This document shows positions 10,333-18,895 of a stretch of DNA of 64,000 bases, one piece after another. Within the stretch, counting starts at the first letter, position 1; every line of letters starts with the position of its first letter. This DNA comes from Phormidium tenue FACHB-1052. Its GTDB lineage: Bacteria; Cyanobacteriota; Cyanobacteriia; Phormidesmidales; Phormidesmidaceae. Under the pieces are notes generated by a model that did not search any database, was not told the origin of the DNA, and saw only the letters and a list, made by a program, of their open reading frames with translations. The stretch covers positions 774,530 through 838,529 of the forward strand of contig NZ_JACJQN010000001.1 in assembly GCF_014696675.1 (NCBI RefSeq), read 5' to 3'. Both the position numbers and the translations under genes were made by a program.

Positions 10333-11741
10333 ACCCCTCCACCCGTGCTCAGCCACCGTTGAGCTTTATTCCCCCCGAGTTAGATACTCGGGTGCTAGCC
10401 CTGGTGCGCCTGGGGCTACCCTACTGGATGCGCTGGCGAGAACAGGTTCAGCACGTAGAGGTGGTCAACGCCGAGGGGCTGGTGCAGTTATTCAAAGCAT
10501 TTGATGCTGGAGAAACCCGGTTTCTACTGGCCTTCCGCCATCCCAGCCCGCTCGACTCATTTTGCATAGGACATTTGCTGTGGTATGCGGTACCCCAGCG
10601 AGCCCGAGAATTGGGTGTTGAGCTCAAGCGCCCGGTTCACGTGCACTTCATCTACGATCGAGGCATTCCCCTTTGGGCTGGTGCTTGGGTCGGCAAGCTC
10701 TACGCCAAACTGGGCGGCACCCCCATCCAGCGGGGCAAAGTCGATCGCCAGGGGCTGCGATCGGCCCGTCATTTGCTGGCCAATGGGCAGTTTCCCCTCG
10801 CCGCTGCTCCCGAGGGCGGCAACAACGGCCACACCGAAATTGTCAGCCCCCTAGAGCCAGGGGTGAGCCAGATGGCCTTTTGGTGTGTCGAAGATTTGCA
10901 CAGCCAGGGACGCGCAGAGCAGATGGCGATCGCCCCTCTGGGCATCTCCTACCGCTACATCACACCGCCCTGGCGCGAACTCGATCGCTGGCTCGATCGC
11001 CTAGAGCAGGAGACTAGTTTGGCTCCACAGAAGCATCTCTACCCGCCCGGCGACACCTCTAAAACCGCCATTGAGCAGCGCTATCGTCGGCTCTCCGACT
11101 TGGGTGAGCGTCTGCTCACCCTGATAGAAAATTATTACCGCCGGGTATATCGCGTGGCGCTTCCCGTAGTCGATTCTAGCGATCGCCTCGATGCTACGCC
11201 CCCGACTAACGCCCTGAGCAATCGCCTCGAAGCCCTGATGAATGCGGCCCTACAGGTGGCTGAAAGCTATTTCCAGCTCCAGCCCAAAGGCAGCTCCATT
11301 GACCGCTGCCGCCGCATTGAGCAAGCCGGGTGGGAGCATATCTTTCGTCAAGACGTTGCGGGCAACCCACGACTGTCAGCGGTGGAGCTGGGGCTGGCCG
11401 ATCGCGAGGCCGAAGAAGCCTCCCTGCGCATGTGGCACATGCGCCTAGTGGAGAGCTTCATTGCCGTCACGGGCCAGTACGTACGCCAGCGGCCCTCCGC
11501 TGAGCGCTTTGCCGAAACAGTGATGATTCTGCGCGATACGGTGTGCTTAATCCAGGGCAAAAACCCCTTCCCACGGCCCAAGCTGGGGCCACAGCGGGCG
11601 GTGCTCACGGTGGGGGAGCCGATCTCGGTGAGCGATCGCTGGCCCGCTTACAAAGCCAACCGCAAACAGGCCGTCGCCCAGCTCACCGCCGACCTGCAAG
11701 CGTCGCTAGAAGCCATGATTCCCCCGCCGCCTTCGGTATGA
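10329..11741 (+). CDS. 1-acylglycerol-3-phosphate O-acyltransferase family protein (PlsC-like)
   Basis: 470-residue membrane-associated acyltransferase. The PlsC catalytic HX4D is HPSPLD at residues 71-76. The substrate-binding EGxR-type block is replaced by PEGGNNGHTEI near residue 161. The C-terminal 220 residues are a family-specific extension without a recognised domain. It probably transfers an acyl group to a glycerolipid or related lipid. It is much longer than bacterial PlsC (about 240 residues), so the acceptor is open. The start is GTG 10329. The ATPase gene begins 29 bp downstream, so the two may be co-transcribed. Confidence 0.82.
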   Translation: MNPSTRAQPPLSFIPPELDTRVLALVRLGLPYWMRWREQVQHVEVVNAEGLVQLFKAFDAGETRFLLAFRHPSPLDSFCIGHLLWYAVPQRARELGVELKRPVHVHFIYDRGIPLWAGAWVGKLYAKLGGTPIQRGKVDRQGLRSARHLLANGQFPLAAAPEGGNNGHTEIVSPLEPGVSQMAFWCVEDLHSQGRAEQMAIAPLGISYRYITPPWRELDRWLDRLEQETSLAPQKHLYPPGDTSKTAIEQRYRRLSDLGERLLTLIENYYRRVYRVALPVVDSSDRLDATPPTNALSNRLEALMNAALQVAESYFQLQPKGSSIDRCRRIEQAGWEHIFRQDVAGNPRLSAVELGLADREAEEASLRMWHMRLVESFIAVTGQYVRQRPSAERFAETVMILRDTVCLIQGKNPFPRPKLGPQRAVLTVGEPISVSDRWPAYKANRKQAVAQLTADLQASLEAMIPPPPSV

Positions 11742-11770
11742 TGGGCTAGGTTCTCTACGAGGCTGGCGCG

Positions 11771-13051
11771 GTGAACGACCTCTATCAGCGGTACATCGAC
11801 ACCTACCGCAAACTGAATCTGTTTCCGCTGCTCAAGTCAGAGGATATTGAGCGGTTTCGCATTACCCACAGTGCTGAAACCCTGGCCCGGCTGCGCAGCG
11901 CCATTGTCGCCAGCGAGGCCAACGGCAAGCTGATCTTTACGGGGCATCGGGGCTGCGGCAAAACCACCCTCCTCAATGAACTGGCCCTAGAGGTTCGCAA
12001 GCGGGGTCTGTTCGTCGAGTTTTTCTCCATCGCCAATATGGTGGAGATGTCGGATGTGAACCATATCAATATTCTCTATGCGATCGCCCTGCGGCTGCTG
12101 CGACGAGCTATCCGCAACGATGTGCCGATTCCTGAAAGCACCCGCGAGAGCCTAAAGAGCTGGTTTACCCAAACCAAGTCAGTCACCTACACCGATCAGC
12201 TCAAGAAAGAGACTGCCCTGGGTGGCGACTTTTTCAAAGTGTTTACCGCCAAACTGCAAAAAGAAGACTCTTTTCGCCAAGAGATTAAAGAGACCTACGA
12301 GCGGCGGGTGTCTGAGCTGGCTCAGCACATCGATCTGATTGCCGCCGCCATTCAAACCGCTACGGGCAAGGAAGTCTTGGTGATCATTGATGATCTGGAC
12401 AAGCTCGATCTGGGCGTGGTGGAGCCTATCTTCCGCGACAACATCAATGCCCTCTTTTCCCCTCAAATTCGCATTCTGTTTACCATTCCCATTGCGGTAG
12501 TGCGTGAGCCAGAATTGGTCGAAATTTTAGAAACCCAAAGCTCGATTTTGCTGCTCTCGGTGACCAAATTTTTTACCCGCGATGCCTCTCACCAGCCTGA
12601 TGCCCAGCCCATAGAAGCCAACGTGGCCCGACTGCAAAGCATGCTAGAAAAGCGCATCGATGCCGACTTGATCGAACCCGAGGTGATGCGGCAAATGGTA
12701 TTGCTCAGTGGTGGTGTGCTGCGCGAACTGGTACGGCTGGGGCAAGAATGCTGCCGCGAATGCATGCTGCGCTTTGAGCTGGAGCCTGAGATTCGCGAGG
12801 TGAAAATTGACAGCGAGATTTTGGCCGCCGCTGTGAGAGAACTTCGCAAGCAGTACGCTCGGCCCTTGGGCAACAACCTCTACGAACTGTTGCGGCAAAC
12901 CTACGAGTCGTTTACGCCGCCCGATACAGGCGATCCTAAGTTTTTAGAACTCCTCCACGGGCTGTATGTGTTGGAATATGAGAATGATGATCTCTGGTAC
13001 GACCTACACCCCTTGGTAACTGACCTGCTAAAGCGCAAAAAACTGATCTAA
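11771..13051 (+). CDS. P-loop ATPase (AAA/STAND-like), unknown role
   Basis: 426 residues from GTG 11771. Walker A is GHRGCGKT at 58-65. Walker B is LVIIDDLDKLD at about 203-213, with two acidic residues. The N-terminus (MNDLYQRYIDTYRKLNLFPL) is a helical linker. The C-terminal 170 residues are helical with a winged-helix look (YDLHPLVTDLLKRKKLI), as in AAA_16/STAND modules. No effector domain or membrane segment is present. It is followed after 55 bp by the TPR gene, so the two are best read as a unit. A regulatory or conflict-related NTPase is possible, but function is not known. Confidence 0.75.
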   Translation: MNDLYQRYIDTYRKLNLFPLLKSEDIERFRITHSAETLARLRSAIVASEANGKLIFTGHRGCGKTTLLNELALEVRKRGLFVEFFSIANMVEMSDVNHINILYAIALRLLRRAIRNDVPIPESTRESLKSWFTQTKSVTYTDQLKKETALGGDFFKVFTAKLQKEDSFRQEIKETYERRVSELAQHIDLIAAAIQTATGKEVLVIIDDLDKLDLGVVEPIFRDNINALFSPQIRILFTIPIAVVREPELVEILETQSSILLLSVTKFFTRDASHQPDAQPIEANVARLQSMLEKRIDADLIEPEVMRQMVLLSGGVLRELVRLGQECCRECMLRFELEPEIREVKIDSEILAAAVRELRKQYARPLGNNLYELLRQTYESFTPPDTGDPKFLELLHGLYVLEYENDDLWYDLHPLVTDLLKRKKLI

Positions 13052-13055
13052 CCCA

Positions 13056-13090
13056 CAGATCCCAAGGTTCTTTGAGAACCCTGGGATCTG
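13056..13090 (+). repeat. Intercistronic hairpin between ATPase and TPR genes
   Basis: Sixteen-base arms (13056-13071 and 13075-13090), one mismatch, loop TTG. No T run follows, so it is not a normal terminator. It fills most of the 55-bp gap and could stabilise or process a dicistronic mRNA. Confidence 0.6.
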
Positions 13091-13106
13091 CTCCCCGGCA
13101 CCGCCT

Positions 13107-15056
13107 ATGCCCCCAGCCGACCTCTCACCGTTGAACGATCGCGAGTATCGCAAACTGCTGCTGACGCTGACGCTCAACAGCCAGCAGCTCGACTTGCTGG
13201 TGGCCATTACAGACGATCGCAACCTACAAGACCAACTCATCACCGCCTACGAAACCGATCTGAGAGACCAGGGCATTGCCCCCCTACGCGCCCGCCTCGA
13301 CCCCAAGCGCCCCAGCCTGCGCGCCACCCTAGAGGAACTGGTGGCCCAGACTCCGGCTCTGCAAAATGGGGAACCCGCTGTGGTGACGGTGTTGAATGCA
13401 GGCGAGCTGCTGGGGGTGCGCCTGAGCGACGAAAAATCTGAGCAGGAGAAGTTTTTCTTTTCGTTGCAGTGGACGCGGGAGGCGCTGCGAAATTTTGCTT
13501 TCCCGATTGTGCTGTGGTTACCGGATGCGGTGGCTACCCGCCTGGCCCAGCAGGCCCCCGACTTTTGGAGCTGGCGCGGCGGTGTATTTGAGTTTTTGGC
13601 GGAAGCGCGTGTGCCAGAGCGGGGTGGGATGGTGCCGCTGCCCAACCGCGATAGAGCAATGGAAGAACCCAGTAGCACAGTTGCCATTGAAGATCTGCAA
13701 CAGCAGATTGCTCAGCTAGAGCAAACCGCCCCAGAATCGCCCCTGCTGATTACGCTCTACAACAACCTGGGCGAAGCCTATGAAGGCAAGTACAACTACA
13801 AGCAGGCGCTAGAGCTATACGAAAAAGCCCTGACTCTGGCTGAGGCCAAAGCCGACACGCCTGGGCAAGCTAAATCACTCTTTAATTTGGGGAATGCGCT
13901 GAGATATTGTGGGCGACCTTTTCAAGCGGTGGACTATTCTCAGCAAGCGTTGATCAAGTATCAAAAGCTGGGTGATCGCCAATGCGAGGGCGCTTCATTC
14001 GGTAATTTAGGCCTTGCGTACAATGCGCTGGGCCAATACCCCCTGGCAATTGAGTACCACCAGCAGTCGCTGGCAATCGCTCGCGCGATTGGTAATCTCC
14101 GAGGCGAGGCCGCTTCTCTGGGCAATTTGGGTCTTGCGTACGATGCGCTGGGCCAATACTGCCAGGCGATTGAATACCACCAGCAGAACCTAGCGATCGC
14201 GCGGGAGATAGGCGATCGCCGCAGCGAGGCCAATTCGCTGGGCAATTTGGGTCTTGCTTACTATTCGCTAGGGCAAGATCAACAAGCGATTGAGTATTAT
14301 CAGCAACAGTTAGCAATCACACGGGAGATTGGCGACCGTCGAGGCGAGGCCGCTTCGCTGGGCAATTTAGGTCTTACGTATAATGCGCTGGGCCAATACT
14401 CCCAGGCGATTGAATACCACGAGCAGAACCTGGCGATCGCGCGGGAGATAGGCGATCGCCGCAGCGAGGCCAATTCCCTAGGCAATTTGGGCAATGCGTA
14501 CAATCGCCTAGGAATGTTGCCCCAAGCGATTGAGTACCACCAGCAGAGCTTAGTGATCGCGCGGGAGATAGGCGATCGTGCAAGTGAAGCAGGTTCTTTG
14601 TGCAATTTAGGTTTGGTATTGAACTCTCTTGGAGAGTATCAACGCGCTATTAAGTATTTTCAAGAAGCTGTAACTATTGCGCATGAAATTGGCAAACGTA
14701 ACTTTGAAGCCAATTCTCTTTTTAGCTTTGGCAATTCTCTAGCCAGGGTTGACCAAAAATGGGACGCCCGTCAAGCCTATGAAGCAGCCAGAGCACTATT
14801 CCAAGATATGGGTTTACAGAAAGAAGTTGAAGACTGCGATCGAGCCATTTATAACCTTGGTCAGATAGTTGTAGCCGAACCCAAGCACGCCCCAACCATT
14901 GGCGAACCACCGCCCAAAGACCCAGATTGGCTCGCCAAGTCTATGCCGACCCCACCACCCACCACCCTATCTACTCGCCCTCAAAAGTTGCCAGTCACCG
15001 TATGGTTTGTGGTGGGTATGGGGCTGGCCGGGTTGCTGTGGAGGCTCCTGCAATAG
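13107..15056 (+). CDS. Tail-anchored TPR protein with STAND-like N-terminal domain
   Basis: 649 residues. The N-terminal about 190 residues contain REALRNFAFPIVLWLPD and QQAPDFWSWRGGVFEF, a segment I associate with TPR/STAND signalling proteins; no Walker A is present. From about 215 to 570 there are roughly nine 40-residue TPR units of the NLGLAYNALGQY...QAIEYHQQ type; the middle five are nearly identical at DNA level. A Pro-rich linker leads to a single C-terminal membrane segment (WFVVGMGLAGLLW, about 632-644), so the TPR array should face the cytoplasm as a tail-anchored protein. The stop codon is supplied by the left end of the 15054-15222 element. Confidence 0.78.
   Translation: MPPADLSPLNDREYRKLLLTLTLNSQQLDLLVAITDDRNLQDQLITAYETDLRDQGIAPLRARLDPKRPSLRATLEELVAQTPALQNGEPAVVTVLNAGELLGVRLSDEKSEQEKFFFSLQWTREALRNFAFPIVLWLPDAVATRLAQQAPDFWSWRGGVFEFLAEARVPERGGMVPLPNRDRAMEEPSSTVAIEDLQQQIAQLEQTAPESPLLITLYNNLGEAYEGKYNYKQALELYEKALTLAEAKADTPGQAKSLFNLGNALRYCGRPFQAVDYSQQALIKYQKLGDRQCEGASFGNLGLAYNALGQYPLAIEYHQQSLAIARAIGNLRGEAASLGNLGLAYDALGQYCQAIEYHQQNLAIAREIGDRRSEANSLGNLGLAYYSLGQDQQAIEYYQQQLAITREIGDRRGEAASLGNLGLTYNALGQYSQAIEYHEQNLAIAREIGDRRSEANSLGNLGNAYNRLGMLPQAIEYHQQSLVIAREIGDRASEAGSLCNLGLVLNSLGEYQRAIKYFQEAVTIAHEIGKRNFEANSLFSFGNSLARVDQKWDARQAYEAARALFQDMGLQKEVEDCDRAIYNLGQIVVAEPKHAPTIGEPPPKDPDWLAKSMPTPPPTTLSTRPQKLPVTVWFVVGMGLAGLLWRLLQ
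13986..14585 (+). repeat. Tandem 120-bp repeats encoding TPR units
   Basis: Five consecutive 120-bp units within the TPR gene share long identical stretches. For example, a GCGATCGC-rich segment ending GGAGATAGGCGATCGCC recurs around 14200, 14440 and 14560. Unit boundaries match the 40-residue protein period. The high nucleotide identity suggests recent expansion or gene conversion. Confidence 0.8.
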
Positions 15057-15222
15057 GGTGCATTCGCGACCCCAAACCCACTCCTCCAACCATAAATCCT
15101 TGCTCCGCAATGCACCACTGCCCCATCACGAGAATCCCAATATCCGACTCCCTGCTGTGCATTGCGACGAGACGAAGGTGAAAGGGTTGCAGCAGGGGCG
15201 ATCGCGCCGCGAATGCACCCTA
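15054..15222. mobile_element. MITE-like element with 15-bp terminal inverted repeats
   Basis: Perfect 15-base inverted repeats TAGGGTGCATTCGCG at 15054-15068 and its complement at 15208-15222 enclose about 140 bp without a supportable gene. The trinucleotide CAA flanks both ends (15051-15053 and 15223-15225), a possible short target duplication. Ends of the GTAGGGTGC type are common in cyanobacterial dispersed repeats. Confidence 0.6.
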
Positions 15223-15226
15223 CAAT

Positions 15227-15415
15227 TCACCCTTTGAAGGCGACCCCAGTGGAGCGCTGCTTGGCTGCTAGAAGTCGCTGGCGCATCGTCTCGCTCTTAA
15301 GCAAATGCTGAGTCTCCAGTTCGCTCAGAATATCCCGCCAAAGCTGAATGGAGAGAATCACTCCAGTGACCTCTCCCTGGTCATCAGAAACGTATTGCAC
15401 TTGGGGGTCATTCAT
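15227..15415 (-). CDS. Short antitoxin-like protein, possibly 3'-truncated
   Basis: 62 residues from ATG 15415 (MNDPQVQYVSDDQGEVTGVI). The composition and the order YVSDxQGExTxVILxxxxW...LLKSETMRQRLLAAKQR resemble small cyanobacterial Phd-like or orphan antitoxins, which usually continue about ten residues beyond GVSFE. Here the frame ends GVAFKG five bases outside the MITE-like element, suggesting that the insertion replaced the original C-terminus. No toxin gene lies next to it. The family assignment is tentative. An upstream ATG at 15466 would add 17 residues. Confidence 0.5.
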   Translation of the reverse strand: MNDPQVQYVSDDQGEVTGVILSIQLWRDILSELETQHLLKSETMRQRLLAAKQRSTGVAFKG

Positions 15416-15474
15416 AGCGGTTAGCGATCGCTCTATCTGTTTGCAGTTTAACAGGAGTCCTTTCAAGACAATCG

Positions 15475-16047
15475 CTACGGGACAATTGGCATCACCGTAG
15501 GCAGCGCGGCCAAAATGGCGTTGACTTGGTCGGTGTAATCGGTCTCAGCCATGGCAGGTATGCTATTCCCCACCGCTACCGATTCGCCAATTTCAACCCA
15601 AGAACGGCAGCCGTTGTACCCAGCATGGCGGGGCAGCACCAGCGATGCATCTAGTCGATAGGCTCGAAGCAACAGCCCATAGAGGGGGCGATCGGGTTGC
15701 CAGTTGAGCCGTTCTGCCACAAATTGCTCATTCCACACCAGGTAGGGCAGCAGGGCCACCACCTCTGCCTCTGCGCTGAGGGGCAGGGCGTGGGTAATGG
15801 TCGCCCACCCGTCAAACCGCACTTGGTCATCGTGAGCGACTTCCTCGGTGATCAGGGGTCGAAAGGCATCCTTCAGCAAGGCTGCTTTTTGATGTTCTGT
15901 GGTGGGCAGCAGCAACACTTGCCGCGCCGCCAGCGCAAACTGCCCCTTGGCTTCGCGAATGCCGCCCTTACGCAGCAGCAAGATGGTTTCGCCCTGCAAC
16001 AGAGCCGTAACCGCAACTTGCCATTCCTTTAAAACCCACGACACCAT
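15475..16047 (-). CDS. DUF1802 family protein
   Basis: 190 residues. The N-terminus LKEWQVAVTALLQGETILLLRKGGIRE is the diagnostic DUF1802 block, a family of unknown function widespread in cyanobacteria. Later blocks include HQKAALLKDAF and YGLLLRAYRL. The protein is soluble, with no signal peptide. It lies 26 bp downstream of the HAD gene on the same strand, so a shared transcript is likely. No catalytic residues can be named. Confidence 0.88.
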   Translation of the reverse strand: MVSWVLKEWQVAVTALLQGETILLLRKGGIREAKGQFALAARQVLLLPTTEHQKAALLKDAFRPLITEEVAHDDQVRFDGWATITHALPLSAEAEVVALLPYLVWNEQFVAERLNWQPDRPLYGLLLRAYRLDASLVLPRHAGYNGCRSWVEIGESVAVGNSIPAMAETDYTDQVNAILAALPTVMPIVP

Positions 16048-16073
16048 AGCGTTTGCTCTCCATCGTTATCGGG

Positions 16074-16856
16074 TCAGCCGAACTCAGTCTCGGCAGTTAA
16101 ATCATCCCACTGGCTTAAAACTAGGGTGGCACCGGGCACGGGCGATCGCCCCCAGGGCTCAGATACCGACACAAACCCTGCGGCTTTAGCCTGTTCTGCC
16201 AAGGCTAGATCGACCCAGCTATCGCCGACAACTAGGGTGTGCGCGACTGAAACCTGGAGGTGATCGCACAATACCCCCAGCAGCGTCGGATCCGGCTTCG
16301 GCGGATCCTCTGGCCCTGTCCCCTGCCACTCATCTACCCAGGGCAGCAGCTTGTAATAGGTCAAAAATTCTTCGACGAAGGCCGGGCTATCGGACGACAG
16401 CACGCCAATTTTGAGAGGACTCTGGTGCAACCGTTCTAGCATAGCCGCCGTACCTTCAAAAGGTGGGGTATAGGCCGCCTTGCCGTTGCGGGCTGCATTC
16501 ACCGCCGCAAAGCAGTCCGCCACCCACTCCGTAGCCTGCGCTAGGGAATGCCCCGCCTTCACCAGCACCGTTACCGCCCCCTGCTTATTGGCCTCGCGGG
16601 TGCCCGCCGCCATCAACCCGTCGGGGTCAATGCCGTGGGCAGAGACGCCAAAACAGTCTAAAAGGGCTTGAATCAAGTCATCCCCCGCCCCCGCTGCCGC
16701 TGCGCAGGCCGCTGCCCGTGCCAGAGCCGTGCGCTGCAACAGATGGTGGGAGTTAGCCAAAGTGCCGTCTTTATCGAAGACAATCGCCTGCACGTTAGCG
16801 ATCTGCTGTTGCCCGCACTGCACCCCAACCATTCCTTCATCCTCAAGCACTGACAT
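16074..16856 (-). CDS. HAD-superfamily hydrolase (phosphoglycolate phosphatase-like)
   Basis: 260 residues from ATG 16856 (a GTG one codon earlier is also possible). HAD motif I is FDKDGT with nucleophile Asp28 and general acid Asp30. Motif II is GVLSSDS, motif III the Lys of PPKPDP, and motif IV VVGDSWVDLALA. A helical cap domain lies between motifs I and II. This is the C1-cap Gph/CbbY-like branch; 2-phosphoglycolate or another small phosphomonoester is plausible, but specificity cannot be read from sequence. Divergent from aspS. Confidence 0.87.
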   Translation of the reverse strand: MSVLEDEGMVGVQCGQQQIANVQAIVFDKDGTLANSHHLLQRTALARAAACAAAAGAGDDLIQALLDCFGVSAHGIDPDGLMAAGTREANKQGAVTVLVKAGHSLAQATEWVADCFAAVNAARNGKAAYTPPFEGTAAMLERLHQSPLKIGVLSSDSPAFVEEFLTYYKLLPWVDEWQGTGPEDPPKPDPTLLGVLCDHLQVSVAHTLVVGDSWVDLALAEQAKAAGFVSVSEPWGRSPVPGATLVLSQWDDLTAETEFG

Positions 16857-16959
16857 CACAGAGTTTCGTTAGAAATTCGCCGAAAAAAATAGCTTTCAAG
16901 CTCACCCACTATCCTAGATAATGGGAAGGTTTTGAAATTTCAACTATAAGCAGTTCACT

Positions 16960-18750
16960 ATGCGCACCCACTACTGCGGCACCCTGCGGGCCAGCGACAT
17001 TGGCAGCACCGTTACCCTGTTCGGCTGGGTCGATCGCCGCCGCGACCATGGGGGCGTTATTTTTATTGACCTGCGCGATCGCACCGGAGTCGTGCAGATC
17101 GTCAGCGACCCCGAACGCACCCCGGCCTCCTATCCCCAGGCCGACCCGCTGCGCAACGAGTATGTGGTCAAAATTCAGGGCCGGGTCAGCCAGCGCCAGG
17201 AGGGTTCCATCAACCCCAAGCTGCCGACCGGGGAGGTCGAGATCTTCGCCGACACCATTGAGCTGCTAAATGCGGTGCGCAAGCCGCTGCCGTTTCAGGT
17301 CTCCACCGCTGATTCTGAGAGCGTGCGCGAAGATCTGCGGCTGAAGTATCGCTATCTGGATTTGCGGCGGGAACGCATGGCCCAAAACCTGCGCATTCGC
17401 CACGAAGTTACCAAAGCCATTCGCCGTTTTCTCGAAGACCAGGAGGGCTTCTACGAAGTCGAAACCCCCATTCTCACCCGCTCCACCCCAGAGGGTGCCA
17501 GAGATTATCTGGTGCCCTCGCGGGTCAACCCCGGTGAGTTTTACGCTCTGCCCCAGTCGCCCCAGCTGTTCAAGCAATTGCTGATGGTTTCCGGGGTCGA
17601 TCGCTACTACCAGATCGCCCGCTGCTTCCGCGACGAAGATTTGCGGGCCGATCGCCAGCCCGAGTTCACCCAGCTCGACATGGAAATGAGCTTCATGACC
17701 CAGGACGAGATTCTGGCGCTGAATGAAGCCCTGGTGGCCCACATCTTTAAGGAAGTGAAAGGCGTTGACATCCCCTTACCCTTTCCCCGGTTGACCTACG
17801 CCGAGGCGATGGATCGCTACGGCAGCGACAAGCCTGACACCCGCTACGGTCTGGAGCTGGTGGATGTGTCTGACCTGGTGAAAGGCTGCGGCTTTAAGGT
17901 GTTCTCGGGCGCGATCGCAGACGGCGGCATCGTCAAAGTGCTGCCCATCCCCAACGGCAATGACCAAATCTCGAACGTGCGGATTAAGCCGGGCGGCGAT
18001 GTGTTCAAAATTGCAGCGGATGCCGGGGCTAAGGGTCTGGCCTACGTGCGGGTGCGGGGCAATGGCGAAGTGGATACCATCGGCGCAATCAAAGACAACC
18101 TAAATGCCGATCAAATGGCGGAACTGCTGCGCCGCACTGGGGCCACCGAGGGCACGCTGCTGCTGTTTGGGGCGGGGCCAACGGATATTGTCAATGCCAC
18201 GCTGGATCGGGTGCGCCAGGCGATCGCCCGCGAAATGAACCTAATCCCCGAGGGCACCTACAACCTGCTGTGGGTGACCGACTTTCCCATGTTTGAGTGG
18301 AACGCCGACCAGCAGCGCCTCGAAGCCCTGCACCACCCCTTCACCGCGCCCAACCCTGAGGATATTGACGACCTCAAGACCGCCCGGGCGATCGCCTACG
18401 ACATCGTGCTCAACGGCTACGAAATCGGCGGCGGCAGCCTGCGCATCTACCAGCCCGAGGTGCAGAGCCAGGTGTTTGACACCATTGGCCTATCTGAGTC
18501 AGAAGCCCGCGACAAGTTTGGCTTTTTGCTCGAAGCCTTTGAGTATGGCACTCCGCCCCACGGCGGCATTGCCTACGGGTTGGATCGGATTGTCATGCTG
18601 CTGGCGGGTGAGGAATCGATTCGGGATGCGATCGCCTTCCCCAAGACCCAGCAGGCCCGCTGTCTGCTCACCCAAGCTCCCTCGGGTGTAGACGAAGCCC
18701 AGCTCAAGGAACTCTATATCGCCTCCACCTACGAGCCAGAGGAAGATTAG
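16960..18750 (+). CDS. aspS: Aspartyl-tRNA synthetase
   Basis: 596-residue bacterial-type class II AspRS. The N-terminal OB anticodon-binding domain (about 1-110) starts [20 protein letters not shown]. Motif 2 is [23 protein letters not shown] near residue 214. A bacterial GAD insert lies at about 290-410, and motif 3 is [14 protein letters not shown] near 535. The length and the insert argue for the bacterial form. Whether it is discriminating or charges tRNA-Asn too cannot be decided here; gatCAB is not in the window. The ATG at 16960 fits the family start. Confidence 0.98.
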   Translation: MRTHYCGTLRASDIGSTVTLFGWVDRRRDHGGVIFIDLRDRTGVVQIVSDPERTPASYPQADPLRNEYVVKIQGRVSQRQEGSINPKLPTGEVEIFADTIELLNAVRKPLPFQVSTADSESVREDLRLKYRYLDLRRERMAQNLRIRHEVTKAIRRFLEDQEGFYEVETPILTRSTPEGARDYLVPSRVNPGEFYALPQSPQLFKQLLMVSGVDRYYQIARCFRDEDLRADRQPEFTQLDMEMSFMTQDEILALNEALVAHIFKEVKGVDIPLPFPRLTYAEAMDRYGSDKPDTRYGLELVDVSDLVKGCGFKVFSGAIADGGIVKVLPIPNGNDQISNVRIKPGGDVFKIAADAGAKGLAYVRVRGNGEVDTIGAIKDNLNADQMAELLRRTGATEGTLLLFGAGPTDIVNATLDRVRQAIAREMNLIPEGTYNLLWVTDFPMFEWNADQQRLEALHHPFTAPNPEDIDDLKTARAIAYDIVLNGYEIGGGSLRIYQPEVQSQVFDTIGLSESEARDKFGFLLEAFEYGTPPHGGIAYGLDRIVMLLAGEESIRDAIAFPKTQQARCLLTQAPSGVDEAQLKELYIASTYEPEED

Positions 18751-18895
18751 GAAAAATAGGTGGAGAGGTGAGACTGGCGGGTGTGACGAGCGCTCCCGAC
18801 GTGGTTGGGCGCATCGTTGTCATCCGCAGGCTCGCCGTCGTTAATCTGACGGTGGTATAAAAACTTGCGCTACTAACAGTAATTCGTGGCAACCT

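Noticed and set aside
13986..14585. CRISPR-like periodic repeats
   Set aside because: The 120-bp period matches 40-residue TPR units in one open frame; there are no unique spacers and no cas genes.
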